A stretch of 64,000 nt of DNA, taken from contig CAVSUR010000009.1 in the NCBI GenBank assembly GCA_963731285.1, positions 372,001 through 436,000 of the forward strand. Direction: 5' to 3'. Made by a program: the position numbers and the translations under genes. The notes beneath the pieces were generated by a model. The model was not told the DNA's origin. It ran no database searches and saw only the letters and a program-made list of their open reading frames with translations. Shown here one piece after another: positions 52,962 to 61,782 of the stretch. The stretch comes from CAVSUR01 sp963731285. GTDB taxonomy: Bacteria; Actinomycetota; Actinomycetes; Streptosporangiales; Streptosporangiaceae. Position 1 is the stretch's first letter, and every line of letters begins with the position of its first letter.

Positions 52962-54110
52962 GTGTCTGAGGCCTACATTGTCGGCGCGGTGCGCACTCCG
53001 GTGGGCAAGCGGGCCGGCGGCCTGTCCTCGGTGCACCCCGCCGACCTGGCCGCGCACGTGCTCACCGAGCTGATCGCCCGGACGGGCGCTGACCCATCCG
53101 CGGTAGATGACGTGATCATGGGCTGCGTGTCGCAGATCGGGCCGCAGACCCTGGACATCGCGCGCACCGCCTGGCTGTCGGCCGGGCTGCCTGAGCGGGT
53201 GCCCGGCGTGACCATTGACCGCCAGTGCGGGTCTTCCCAGCAGGCCGTGCACTTCGCCGCGCAGGCCGTGCTGTCCGGAACCCAGGATCTGGTCGTGGCA
53301 GCCGGCGTGGAGAGCATGAGCATGGTGCCGATGGGCTCGACCGTCATGATGCCGCTCGAGCGCGAGATGGCGTCTCCGTACGGCCACCGCTGGCGCGACC
53401 GGTACGGTGCCCAGGAGATCTCCCAGTTCCGCGGCGCTCAGATGATGTGCGAGAAATGGGGCATCAAGCGCAGCCAGCTAGAGGAGTTCGCGCTGACCAG
53501 CCACAACCGGGCGGTCCGCGCCATCGACGAGGGCCGGTTCGGCCGGGAGATCACCCCGGTCGGCGGGACGACCGCCGATGAGGGACCGCGGCGGGACACC
53601 ACGCTGGCCAAGATGGCCGAGCTCAAGCCGCTGCGCGAGGGCTGGGAGCTGACCGCGGCGGTGGCGTCGCAGATCTCCGACGGCGCCGCGGCAGTGCTCA
53701 TCGCCTCGCCCGCGGCCGTGCGGCGGCACGGGCTCACGCCGCGGGCGCGGATCCGCGCGCTGGCCGTCGTCGGCGCGGATCCGGTGTACATGCTCACCGC
53801 CCCGATCCCGGCCACCGAGGCGGTCCTGGCCCGCGGTCATCTCGGGATCGACGACATCGATGTGTTCGAGGTGAACGAGGCCTTCGCGCCCGTGCTGCTG
53901 GCCTGGTCGGCGGATACCGGCGCATCGCTGGGCAAGACCAACCCGAACGGAGGGGCGATCGCGCTCGGGCACCCGCTTGGCGCCACCGGGGCGATCTTGA
54001 TGACTAAGCTGCTGCACGAGCTCGAGCGCAGCGGCGGCCGGTACGGCCTGCAGACGATGTGCGAGGGCGGCGGCCAGGCCAACGCCACCATCATCGAGCG
54101 CCTCGGCTGA
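52962..54110 (+). CDS. Thiolase (acetyl-CoA C-acyltransferase)
   Basis: A 382-residue thiolase. AYIVGAVRTPVGKRAGG opens, the nucleophilic Cys lies in TIDRQCGSSQQAVHFAAQAV, VAAGVESMSM follows, NPNGGAIALGHPLGATGAIL holds the catalytic His, and MCEGGGQANATIIE the second Cys. It cleaves 3-ketoacyl-CoA or condenses acyl-CoAs. Sequence style resembles the steroid/fatty-acid degradative FadA group. GTG 52962. Hsp20 starts 32 bp after its stop. Confidence 0.92.
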   Translation: MSEAYIVGAVRTPVGKRAGGLSSVHPADLAAHVLTELIARTGADPSAVDDVIMGCVSQIGPQTLDIARTAWLSAGLPERVPGVTIDRQCGSSQQAVHFAAQAVLSGTQDLVVAAGVESMSMVPMGSTVMMPLEREMASPYGHRWRDRYGAQEISQFRGAQMMCEKWGIKRSQLEEFALTSHNRAVRAIDEGRFGREITPVGGTTADEGPRRDTTLAKMAELKPLREGWELTAAVASQISDGAAAVLIASPAAVRRHGLTPRARIRALAVVGADPVYMLTAPIPATEAVLARGHLGIDDIDVFEVNEAFAPVLLAWSADTGASLGKTNPNGGAIALGHPLGATGAILMTKLLHELERSGGRYGLQTMCEGGGQANATIIERLG

Positions 54111-54142
54111 TCAATCCGCCCCAGCCGCGGGGGCGCACCATC

Positions 54143-54607
54143 ATGATCCTCCCGGTCCGGGGCGGCACCATCGGTAACTGGCCTGATGGATTACCAAGAT
54201 CAAGAACTTCGGCTCGGCTGGTCCAGCGCACGTTCGGCTCGCCGGCCTGGGGCCGCTCCGGCTCGGTCATGCGGATGGACGCCATCCGCCGCGAGGACGC
54301 GGTCGAGCTTCGGTTCGACCTGCCGGGCATCGACCCCGAGAGCATTGACGTGACGGTTGACCGCGGCCTGCTGACGGTGAGCGCCAAGCGCTCGGAGGAG
54401 TACGCCGAGGGCGAGAAGCCGTTCGTCCGCGAGCGGTTCATGGGCTCCTACCGCCGCCAGCTCCAGCTGGCCGACTCGGTGAACTCCGGGGAGATCGAGG
54501 CCGGCTACGACCGCGGCATCCTGACCGTCCGGCTGCCGCTGGCCGAGCGGGCGCTGCCCCGCAAGGTCGAGGTCAAGGCACCGGCCAAGACCGAGATCAC
54601 GGCCTGA
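54143..54607 (+). CDS. Hsp20 / alpha-crystallin small heat-shock protein
   Basis: A 154-residue sHsp. The alpha-crystallin domain spans VELRFDLPGIDPESIDVTVD, GLLTVSAKRSEEYAEG, FVRERFMGSYRRQLQLADSVN and GILTVRLPLAERALPRKVEV; the terminal LPxK-type strand is conserved. An N-terminal arm with GSPAWGRSG precedes it. ATG 54143 is the first suitable start but has no clear RBS. It prevents aggregation of unfolded proteins. A perfect 40-bp palindrome follows as terminator. Confidence 0.92.
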   Translation: MILPVRGGTIGNWPDGLPRSRTSARLVQRTFGSPAWGRSGSVMRMDAIRREDAVELRFDLPGIDPESIDVTVDRGLLTVSAKRSEEYAEGEKPFVRERFMGSYRRQLQLADSVNSGEIEAGYDRGILTVRLPLAERALPRKVEVKAPAKTEITA

Positions 54608-54647
54608 TCAAGCCGGTAAGACGGGCTCCGTCATGCTGGTAGCACGA

Positions 54648-54687
54648 GCCCGGGGCCCGCGCGGCGGCCGCCGCGCGGGCCCCGGGC
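54648..54687. terminator. Perfect 40-bp palindrome after hsp20
   Basis: Each half is 20 bases, almost all G/C (GCCCGGGGCCCGCGCGGCGG and its exact reverse complement), with no loop. It lies 40 bases after the hsp20 stop and would form a very stable bidirectional terminator. Confidence 0.85.
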
Positions 54688-54769
54688 AGTTTCCGGGCCT
54701 GGCTGCCTTACCCGGCCCGTCAGAGATTTGCCCGGCCGGTGGGCTTGCCGGGCCTGCTGGAGGTGCGTC

Positions 54770-55094
54770 ATGGCACGGCTGCCGCTGGCGGCTCGATGAG
54801 TTCCGGGTCGTCAGGCCGTCCCGTTCCGCGGGCGGCCAGCGCCGGTACACCCGCCGTGAGATCACGGTGGTCCAGTACGTGCTCGAGCTGGTGGACGAGG
54901 GGATGACGCTATCGGGCATCCGCCGGGTGCTGGAGCTCGAGGCGCAGGTCCGGTGGCTGACCGCGGAGCGGGAGCAGCTTGCCGCCCAGCGGGACGAGCT
55001 TGCGGCCCAGAGCGATCAGGTCCGCCGTCAGCGTGACGAGCTCGCGGCTCGCTGCGCCGAGCTGCGCGGTCCTGGCGCGCTACGGGCCGCATTA
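54770..55094 (+). pseudogene. MerR-family regulator (HspR-like), damaged N-terminus
   Basis: From about 54790 one frame reads RLDEFRVVRPSRSAGGQRRYTRREI, the second half of a MerR HTH-wing, then LVDEGMTLSGIRRVLELEAQVRWL and a coiled coil of repeated AQRDEL/AQSDQ/RQRDEL units. The only ATG with a good site (GGAGGTGCGTC before 54770) is out of frame by one base, and the first HTH helix is missing. So it is either frameshifted near 54790 or truncated. The expected stop is also out of frame; the frame is open to 55442. Adjacent Hsp20 makes an HspR-like role plausible. Confidence 0.5.
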
Positions 55095-55373
55095 GCCGCG
55101 CCCGGCGAGCTGGGGGACGGCAGCTGCGATGGCCTCAGGATCGGCACGGCTCACGTAGACCTGCGGGCTGATGTGATGCAGCGCGCCGAGCATCTCGCCC
55201 AGGTGCTCGTCCCGAGTCAGCTCGACGATTACCTCTCCGGTCATCTCGGAGACCTCGTCACCGCGGGATTCCAGGCGCACCAGGCTCACCGGCTGCATGG
55301 CCAGGGCGTCGTTGAACAGGGCCAGGCTGTGCGCGTCGTCGCACAGTGTGACGCGGATACGCCACAAAGACAT
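55092..55373 (-). CDS. ACT-domain-like small protein
   Basis: A 93-residue protein from ATG 55373: MSLWRIRVTLCDDAHSLALF, VSLVRLESRGDEVSEMTGEVIVEL and LGEMLGALHHIS follow the beta-alpha-beta-beta-alpha-beta order of ACT domains, with the final strand QVYVSRADPEAIAAAVPQL. ACT modules bind amino acids and regulate enzymes. It stands alone, convergent with the damaged MerR gene, so any role is open. Confidence 0.6.
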   Translation of the reverse strand: MSLWRIRVTLCDDAHSLALFNDALAMQPVSLVRLESRGDEVSEMTGEVIVELTRDEHLGEMLGALHHISPQVYVSRADPEAIAAAVPQLAGRG

Positions 55374-55438
55374 CAAAGCCTCGCAATCTGCTGGTTGCGC
55401 CCATGTCAAGAATGCGCTGGTCCCGTTGCCGGGGTGTA

Positions 55439-56107
55439 TTAGGCACGTAACAACGGCGTGAAAGCGGGCGGGGGCACCTCGGCGCGCGGGACCCGCGGCG
55501 GGGCGGCTAACCGGGCGTCCGGAGACACCGGCGAGACGTCGGTCCGGTAGAAGTTCAGGTAGGAACGGGACGGCGTCGGACCGCGCTGGTCCTGGTAGCG
55601 GGAGCCGTAGACCGGCGAGCCGTACGGGTTCTCGGCCGGTGAGCTGCACCGGAACAGGCACAGCTGGCCGATCTTCATCCCCGGCCACAGCTTGATCGGG
55701 AGCGTGGCCACGTTGGACAGCTCCAGCGTCACGTGGCCGGAGAAGCCGGGATCGATCCACCCGGCCGTCGAGTGCGTCAGCAGGCCGAGCCGGCCCAGCG
55801 AGCTCTTGCCCTCCAGCCGCCCGGCCACATCGTCGGGCAGCGTGACTATCTCGAACGTGGACGCGAGCACGAACTCACCGGGATGCAGCACGAACGGCTC
55901 GTCCGCCGCCGTCTCCACCAGGCGAGTCAGGTCCGGCTGCTCCACCGCCGGGTCGATATGCGGATAGCGGTGGTTCTCGAATACCCGGAAGAAGCGGTCG
56001 AGCCGTACGTCGATGCTGGAGGGCTGGATCAGCTCGGGCGTATACGGGTCGAGCCGGACCCGGCCGGACTCGACCTCCGCCTTGATGTCACGGTCGGAGA
56101 GCAGCAC
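55439..56107 (-). CDS. dcd: dCTP deaminase
   Basis: A 222-residue enzyme. MLLSDRDIKAEVESGRVRLDP, IQPSSIDVRLDRFFRVF, VLHPGEFVLASTFE, GKSSLGRLGLLTHSTAGWIDPGFSGHVTLELSNV split around the catalytic Glu region, and YGSRYQDQRGPTPSRSYLNF are typical. It deaminates dCTP to dUTP, and in some actinobacteria also hydrolyses dUTP to dUMP. The C-terminal 30 residues after NFYRTD (PVSPDARLAAPPRVPR...) exceed the usual length and may be readthrough or a genuine tail. Confidence 0.93.
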   Translation of the reverse strand: MLLSDRDIKAEVESGRVRLDPYTPELIQPSSIDVRLDRFFRVFENHRYPHIDPAVEQPDLTRLVETAADEPFVLHPGEFVLASTFEIVTLPDDVAGRLEGKSSLGRLGLLTHSTAGWIDPGFSGHVTLELSNVATLPIKLWPGMKIGQLCLFRCSSPAENPYGSPVYGSRYQDQRGPTPSRSYLNFYRTDVSPVSPDARLAAPPRVPRAEVPPPAFTPLLRA

Positions 56108-56396
56108 CCTGGCAACCTACCGGCTGGCGACGGCGCCCGGCCGCCAGATCGGCGCTGGCCGCCGTGAGCGCCGCCGCCGGTCCCCCCCGGTTTCCTGGCC
56201 GGCGGCAGCTCCGAACCTCCTGAGAGGCAACTTATTTCTGCTGTTTGCCTTGTAGACCCGCGCCTGTCGCCAGGCGTCTAACTATTGCCTAGCTTCTGGA
56301 GGCCGATCAGTCGGGAGGGGCAGTCGCGACTGGCGGCCGGGCCGGAATGCTGATGGGACCGGAACAGGATATGCAGGAGGAGGGGGGGCGGCGTCG

Positions 56397-57089
56397 GTGC
56401 AGAGTGGCTCGGAGGTGCTGACCCAGACGATCGCGGCAGGCGTTACCGCGCCCGGCTCGCCAGGCGGCGCGGACGGGGCGGAGGTGCGGGCGCTGCGCGA
56501 GCTGTGCCATGATCTCATCGAGCCGGCCTCGTCCATCAAGCTGCTGGCCCATGCGGCCAGCGCCGGCGCCGGCTCGGACCCCGTCATGAAGCAGCGACTG
56601 CGGCTGATCGCCGCCGAGGCCAGGCGGATCGCCGATATCTGCGGGCAGATGCTCAACCGGCCGGGTCCCCTGGAGCCGATCCGGCTGGACGAGCTGACCG
56701 AGGAGACGGTGGCGAGCGCCAGGCTGCGCTATCGCGGGGCCATTGACGTCGTCAGCGAGCCGGTGCTCCTGGGCATTCATCCGGCGGTGGTCGTGCGGAT
56801 CCTGAACAACCTGCTGGCCAATGCCTGCCGGGCCGCGGGGGACGCCGGCCGGGTCCAGGTGGTGGTCGCCCAGGACGCGAATCTGGCCAGGCTTTCGGTC
56901 GCCGATACCGGCGGCGGCCTGCGGCCGGGGCCGCAGGGCCGGGCTTCGCTCGGCCTGGAGATCATCGGCAGCCTGGCCCTGGGCTGCGGGGGCTCTGTGC
57001 ATCTGGGCGTCAGCGACTTCGGCGGACTCTGCGTGACCGTGATCCTGCCCTGTCCGCAGCCAGCTGACAGCGAGGTCGCGCCACGATGA
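56397..57089 (+). CDS. Sensor histidine kinase, soluble
   Basis: A 230-residue kinase without membrane helices. The phosphoacceptor box is LRELCHDLIEPASSIKLL, the ATPase domain has ILNNLLANACRAAGDAG (N box) and LSVADTGGGLRPGPQG (G box) and GLEIIGSLALGCGG. It lacks a sensor domain, so it may respond to a partner. GTG 56397 follows AGGAGGAGGG. Its stop overlaps the next ATG (ATGA), so it is coupled to the first response regulator. Confidence 0.87.
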   Translation: MQSGSEVLTQTIAAGVTAPGSPGGADGAEVRALRELCHDLIEPASSIKLLAHAASAGAGSDPVMKQRLRLIAAEARRIADICGQMLNRPGPLEPIRLDELTEETVASARLRYRGAIDVVSEPVLLGIHPAVVVRILNNLLANACRAAGDAGRVQVVVAQDANLARLSVADTGGGLRPGPQGRASLGLEIIGSLALGCGGSVHLGVSDFGGLCVTVILPCPQPADSEVAPR

Positions 57090-57796
57090 GGATCGTCATC
57101 GCTGACGCGCACCGGGTGTTCGCAGAGGCCCTGACTTTGCTGCTCAGAAGGGCCGGCCACGAGATCGTCGGCTGTGTGACCGGGCTGCGCCCGGCCGCCG
57201 CGGTCATCACCGCCGAGCAGGTAGATGCATGCGTCATGGACATCAGCCTGCCCGGTACCGCCGAGCCAGGCGCCCTCGAGCGTACCGTGCGGATCGCGCC
57301 GCGGACGGCCTTCGTCTTGCTGGCCGGGTCGCCGCATGCGCACGACCTGGAGGATGCCCTGGCCGCCGGGGTACGGGGCGCGGCACTCAAGAGCGACGAT
57401 TTCGTGGAGATCCTGCGGGTGCTGACCGGGGCCACGTCCAGCCGGGCGTCCAGCCGCGGGCCGGGCGGCGCGGTGCTGTCGATGGCCGCCCAGACCTGCC
57501 TGGGACAGCGCGGGCGGCCCCGGACGGCCGATGACCGGATGCAGTTCCTGACCCAGCGCGAGCGGGAGGCGCTGGCCCGGCTGGTCCGCGGCGAGAACAC
57601 GACAGCCATGGCCAAGTCCATGGGGGTGCGAGTTTCCACGGCCCGCTCGCACGTCGACGCGGTGCTGACCAAGCTCGGCGCGCACTCGCGGCTGGAGGCC
57701 GTCGCCTACGCGGTGCGCGAGCACCTCGTCGACCCGGACTGGCCGGCCGGCGCGCACGGCCTGGGCGCCGGCGGGTCACGTGCAATGGGTGACTGA
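57086..57796 (+). CDS. NarL/LuxR-family response regulator with atypical receiver
   Basis: A 236-residue regulator. The receiver has RIVIADAHRVFAEALTLLL and ACVMDISLPGTAEP with the phospho-Asp, but the acidic pair before it reads D-A instead of D-D, and the Thr/Ser position reads A (FVLLAGSP). The LuxR HTH is LTQREREALARLVRGENTTAMAKSMGVRVSTARSHVDAVLTKLG. A long linker (ATSSRASSRGPGG) separates them. It overlaps the kinase by 4 bp and the next regulator by 1 bp, so all three are one operon. Phosphorylation may be altered. Confidence 0.88.
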   Translation: MRIVIADAHRVFAEALTLLLRRAGHEIVGCVTGLRPAAAVITAEQVDACVMDISLPGTAEPGALERTVRIAPRTAFVLLAGSPHAHDLEDALAAGVRGAALKSDDFVEILRVLTGATSSRASSRGPGGAVLSMAAQTCLGQRGRPRTADDRMQFLTQREREALARLVRGENTTAMAKSMGVRVSTARSHVDAVLTKLGAHSRLEAVAYAVREHLVDPDWPAGAHGLGAGGSRAMGD

Positions 57797-58440
57797 TGTC
57801 TGTCCGGCTGCTCATCGTCGATGATCACCGTGTTTTCGTGCAGGGTTTAGAGGCCGTGCTCGGCGCGGAGCCTGACTTCGAGCCGGAGGCGATCAGCCAG
57901 CCGGGGCACGTGCTCGGCGTGGCCGCCGCGCGGCCCCCGGATGTCGTGATCATGGACGTCCGGCTGGGCAAGGTCAGCGGCATTGACCTGACCCGTCAGC
58001 TGATGACGCTCGCAGCGCCGCCCGCCGTGGTCATGCTCACTGCCTACTCCGATGTCAGCACCGTTATCAGCGCCGTCCGGGCCGGCGCGGTGGGCTTCGT
58101 GTCCAAGGACGCCTCGGTCGAGCAGCTGGTCAGCGCCGTGCGCTCCGCCCTCGTGGGGGGAAGCTGGCTGCCGGCTGCGCTGCTGGCCCGGGTGCTCAGG
58201 GCCCACCCCGGGCCGGCCCAGGCGCCGCAGCTCAAGCTCATCGCCCAGCTCACCGCCCGGGAACGAGAGGTGCTAAGCCTCATGGTCAGCGGCCTGGACC
58301 GGGCGGGCATCGCGGACCGGCTGTGCCAGTCGCCGAACACGGTCCGCACCCACATCCGCAACGTGACGGTCAAGCTCGGCTGTCACAGCGCGCTGGAGGC
58401 GGTGGCGATGGCCCTCAAGGCTGGCCTGCGTCCGGAGTGA
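57796..58440 (+). CDS. NarL/LuxR-family response regulator
   Basis: A 214-residue regulator. RLLIVDDHRVFVQGLEAVL, VVIMDVRLGKVSGIDL, VVMLTAYSD and AVGFVSKDAS give a complete receiver (D-D, D, T, K). The HTH is LTAREREVLSLMVSGLDRAGIADRLCQSPNTVRTHIRNVTVKLG. It starts at the TGATG junction with the first regulator. The 3' end overlaps the convergent flippase-PGT gene by 26 bp. By position the operon may control that polysaccharide cluster, but this is inference. Confidence 0.92.
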   Translation: MSVRLLIVDDHRVFVQGLEAVLGAEPDFEPEAISQPGHVLGVAAARPPDVVIMDVRLGKVSGIDLTRQLMTLAAPPAVVMLTAYSDVSTVISAVRAGAVGFVSKDASVEQLVSAVRSALVGGSWLPAALLARVLRAHPGPAQAPQLKLIAQLTAREREVLSLMVSGLDRAGIADRLCQSPNTVRTHIRNVTVKLGCHSALEAVAMALKAGLRPE

Positions 58441-60475
58441 CGGCAGCCAGGACCGGGACAGGCGCGGGCCGGGCCAGGTGGCTGATGACCGCGATCGTGC
58501 GGACCACGATGGCCAGGTCCGCCCAGAAGCCGCGCCGCCTGAGGTAGTCGAGGTCGATGGCCAGCTTGGGGTGCAGCTGGTAGCTGACGTAGTGCGCCTC
58601 GGGGTCGGCGGTGGCGTCCTCCTCGGCCTGGATCTCGGTGTAGAAGATCTGGCCGGGGCCGGTGAGGCCGGGACGGACCTCCAGGATCGGCAGCTCCTCC
58701 GGCTGGTAGCAGCGCAGGAAGCGGGGAACCTCCGGGCGCGGGCCGATCAGCGTCATGTCGCCGCGCACCACGTTCAGCAGCTGCGGCAGCTCGTCGATCT
58801 TGGTTGCCCGCAGCAGCGCGCCGACCCGGGTAACCCGCGGATCGGCCCGCTCGGTGATCAGCGGGCCGGCCTGGTCGGCGCCGGACACCATCGACCGGAA
58901 CTTGATCATCATGAAGGTCCAGCCGTCCTGCCCGGCCCGCTCCTGCCGGTAGAAGACCGGTCCGCGGCTGGTCAGCTTCACCGCCATGGCCGCGGCGAGC
59001 AGCACCGGTGACGCAACTGCGAGCGCGGCCAGCGCGACCGCGACATCCACGGCCCGCCGGGCCGGCGTGTCATGGCGCGGTCCGGCCAGCGCCTGGCGGC
59101 GGCCCGCGGCGGGCAGCCTCGCTCCGGGCCTGCCGGTGGGCCGCCGCCAGGGCCGCCCGGCCGCGGCGGCGCGGCCCGCGCCGGCCGGAGGCGCTATCCG
59201 GCGGGCCAGCCGCCGGGCCAGCAAGGTGAGGGTGATCGTACTGGTGAGATAGGTGATCGCTGAGGTGATCGCGCCGCCCATCGCCCCGAGCCGGGGGATC
59301 AGGATGATGTCGAGCGTCACCGTGATCACCGCGCCTACGCCCATGCCCACCGAGTTCAGCCCGGGCCTGCCGCAGCCGAGCAGGTAAGCGGACGCGACCG
59401 CGGCCGCACCCTCAATCGTGAGGCCGATGATGATGACCTCCGCAGGCAGCACGGCGCCGCGGAATGCCGGCCCGTACAAGATAGGCAGCGCGATCCACGT
59501 GACCACGGCCAGGAACGGCGACATGGCCAGGGTCAGCGCCGTCGCCCGCGGCAGCAGCTTGCGGGCCTCGGCGGTCGCCTGCGGCGGCCCGAGCCGCGCG
59601 AACCGGGGGTAGAGCACGTAGTTGAGCGCGGTCGGCACCAGCCGCATCAGCTCGGCGAACTTAGAGGCGATGGCATAGATGCCGGTGACGGCGGGCCCGG
59701 CCAGGGCACCGAGCAAGATGAAGTCGAACCGCAGGTTCATCAGCCACAGCAGGTTGCCGAGCTGGCCGCGGCCGCCGAAGGCGGCGATCCGCCCGGCCAG
59801 CCGGACCGAGGGCCTGCCCCACCCCGTGAAGAACCGGCGCCGCTGCAGCCGCGCCAGACCGGTCAGGGTGGCCAGGGTTCCCGAGATCAGCAGGGACAAG
59901 ATGACGGTGGCGATCCCGTGGTTGCCATGGACGAAGATCACGACGGGGTAGACGAAGACGAACCACAGCTCCTCGAAGACGATGACCAGGTTGGCCCCGG
60001 TGATGTCGCCGCTGCCCTGGCAGCAGCCCTTGGCCGTGACCGTGCCGAGCTGGGTGATGACCAGGATGCCCGCGATCACGACCAGCCGCAGCGGCATCTG
60101 CCTGAAGAACAGCGCGTGAAAGGGCAGCGCGCAGGCCAGCCAGGCCGCGGTGGCCACCGCGGCGCCCGCCACGGTCATCAGGGCGAGCGTGGGCCGCAGC
60201 TGCCTGTCCTGGCTGTCCGGCCCGGCCAGGAAATAAGCCGAGGCGGTAGGCAGCCCGCAGGACAGGATCACCCCGAACAGCCATGGCAGCACCCGGATCA
60301 GCGCGTACTCGCCGACCACCGCCGGGCCGCCGGCCCGCGCGATCATGAGGCTGGCCAGCGATACCGCGGCCAGCGCGCCGCCCTGCGCCCCCAGGTTCGT
60401 CACGGCGTGCCGGGACAGCAGCCCGTAGCCGCGTGTCTCGCGGTGTGGTGTGCTAGCCCTCGTCCGGACTGTCAC
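58415..60475 (-). CDS. Flippase (Wzx/MATE-like) fused to phosphoglycosyl transferase
   Basis: A 686-residue reading frame without interruption. Residues 1-440 form a polysaccharide flippase with about 12-14 helices (GYGLLSRHAVTNLGAQGGAL, GVILSCGLPTASAYFLAG, FGGRGQLGNLLWLMNLRFDFILLG, GIYAIASKFAELMRLVPTALNYVLYPRF). After a basic Gly/Arg/Pro linker, residues about 495-686 are a monotopic sugar transferase: RRAVDVAVALAALAVASPVLL, KLTSRGPVFYRQERAGQDG, FMMIKFRSM, LRATKIDELPQLLNVVRGDM, LIGPRPEVPRF and RPGLTGPGQ. PGTs start lipid-linked glycans; flippases export them. GTG 60475 overlaps the ligase stop by 4 bp. I take the fusion as real, pending check. Confidence 0.85.
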   Translation of the reverse strand: MTVRTRASTPHRETRGYGLLSRHAVTNLGAQGGALAAVSLASLMIARAGGPAVVGEYALIRVLPWLFGVILSCGLPTASAYFLAGPDSQDRQLRPTLALMTVAGAAVATAAWLACALPFHALFFRQMPLRLVVIAGILVITQLGTVTAKGCCQGSGDITGANLVIVFEELWFVFVYPVVIFVHGNHGIATVILSLLISGTLATLTGLARLQRRRFFTGWGRPSVRLAGRIAAFGGRGQLGNLLWLMNLRFDFILLGALAGPAVTGIYAIASKFAELMRLVPTALNYVLYPRFARLGPPQATAEARKLLPRATALTLAMSPFLAVVTWIALPILYGPAFRGAVLPAEVIIIGLTIEGAAAVASAYLLGCGRPGLNSVGMGVGAVITVTLDIILIPRLGAMGGAITSAITYLTSTITLTLLARRLARRIAPPAGAGRAAAAGRPWRRPTGRPGARLPAAGRRQALAGPRHDTPARRAVDVAVALAALAVASPVLLAAAMAVKLTSRGPVFYRQERAGQDGWTFMMIKFRSMVSGADQAGPLITERADPRVTRVGALLRATKIDELPQLLNVVRGDMTLIGPRPEVPRFLRCYQPEELPILEVRPGLTGPGQIFYTEIQAEEDATADPEAHYVSYQLHPKLAIDLDYLRRRGFWADLAIVVRTIAVISHLARPAPVPVLAAVTPDAGQP

Positions 60476-61782
60476 CTGGCGCGCCTCGCATCCTTGCCCA
60501 AGATCGCCACGATGGCGAGCAATGCCCACAGGAAGCGGAAGTGCAGGACCTCCTCGTAGAAGGAGTTGACCGACAGCGCCAGCAGCCCGGCCACCAGCCC
60601 GGCCGGCTTCGGCACCGCGGCCGCGTACCGGGCCGAAAGCGGCCGCCGCAGGGTCGGCCCGGCTCTGGAGATGGCGGAGCCGACGAGCAGCAGCAGCCCC
60701 AGCAGGCCGATCACGCCGCGCTCGACCAGGAGCGCGAGGTAGTCGTCGTGCGCCTCGTTCGCGTACGGGTACAGCCACAGCGTCAGCAGCGGCTTAGTGC
60801 TGGCCGGACCGAGGCCGAGGATGCCGTCACTGCGCTGGAACAGCTGCCCGGTCTCGGTGATCAGTTCGCTGCGCTCGGAGCTGCTCTGCGCGCTGCGGCC
60901 GACCGAATTGACCAGCAGCGCCTGGTTGCTGGTGGCGGCCCAGGTGCGGATCGAGCTCAGCGGGAAGGCCGTGAAGAATCCGCCCGTCAGCAGGCCGACG
61001 ACCATAGCCGTCACTACCACGCCGGGCCAGCCGCGCTTCTTGTAGCACCTGACCAGCACCAGGAAGAAGACGCCGACCAGGCACGCCAGGGTGCCGCCAT
61101 TGGACTCGGTCAGGGCCAGCGCCCACGCCAGCATGATGTAGCCGATGATCCGCATCCACCGCTTGCCCGGCGTCTGGGCGGCGTAGACCACGAAGATCGT
61201 GGCGTCCCAGTAGGTGGAGGCGTAGTTCGGGTCGCCGAAGGTGAACAGGACCCGGTTGCCCTCAGCGGCCTGCAGGCCCTCCAGCACGGTGATGTGGCCC
61301 AGCCAGGCCGTGATTACCACGCCCGCCCAGAAGATCCCCGACCAGCTCCAGGCGGCCAGCGCCACCCGCAGCGCGCGCGGGGCGGTGAGCACGTTGACGA
61401 CCGTCGTGCACCACGCGAACAGCAGGATGTCATCGGCCAGCGCCAGCAGCGAGGTGCCGGGCAGCGGGCCGGCCAGACCGGACGCGGCACCAGCGGCGAT
61501 CATGATGATCACCGGGATCCAGTAGGGGGCGCGCAGCTTGCGGTGCGCGCCGGTGGCCCAGAACGCCGCGGTGACGATCGATGCCAGGGTGAGAACGTCC
61601 ACCGGCGAGCTGTTCCCCGGCCCGGCCGGGTGCAGGATCGGCTGGAAGATGAACGCCGCGGTCACCGTGAGCATCGCAGCCCGGGCCGATGTCCCGCGCC
61701 GCGGGCCCGGGCTGCCGACCGGCTCGAGCACGGGGCTCGGCCCGCTGTCCCGGTGCAGCGCCCGCTCCAGGGTGGTGGTCAC
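60472..61782 (-). CDS. O-antigen ligase/polymerase-like membrane protein
   Basis: A 436-residue protein with about ten predicted helices. VTTTLERALHRD begins at GTG 61782. LFTFGDPNYASTYWDATIFVVYA and TESNGGTLACLVGVFFLVLV are typical of the Wzy/WaaL superfamily, as is the periplasmic loop ending PLLTLWLYPYANEAHDDYLALLVERGVIGL with its H-D-x-Y. It would polymerise or ligate exported glycan repeats. GTGA overlaps link it to the kinase-like gene before and the flippase after. Confidence 0.87.
   Translation of the reverse strand: MTTTLERALHRDSGPSPVLEPVGSPGPRRGTSARAAMLTVTAAFIFQPILHPAGPGNSSPVDVLTLASIVTAAFWATGAHRKLRAPYWIPVIIMIAAGAASGLAGPLPGTSLLALADDILLFAWCTTVVNVLTAPRALRVALAAWSWSGIFWAGVVITAWLGHITVLEGLQAAEGNRVLFTFGDPNYASTYWDATIFVVYAAQTPGKRWMRIIGYIMLAWALALTESNGGTLACLVGVFFLVLVRCYKKRGWPGVVVTAMVVGLLTGGFFTAFPLSSIRTWAATSNQALLVNSVGRSAQSSSERSELITETGQLFQRSDGILGLGPASTKPLLTLWLYPYANEAHDDYLALLVERGVIGLLGLLLLVGSAISRAGPTLRRPLSARYAAAVPKPAGLVAGLLALSVNSFYEEVLHFRFLWALLAIVAILGKDARRAR

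Noticed and set aside
54633..54769. ATG 54633 as start of the MerR-like gene
   Set aside because: It would translate straight through the 40-bp palindromic terminator, and the product there has no family similarity.
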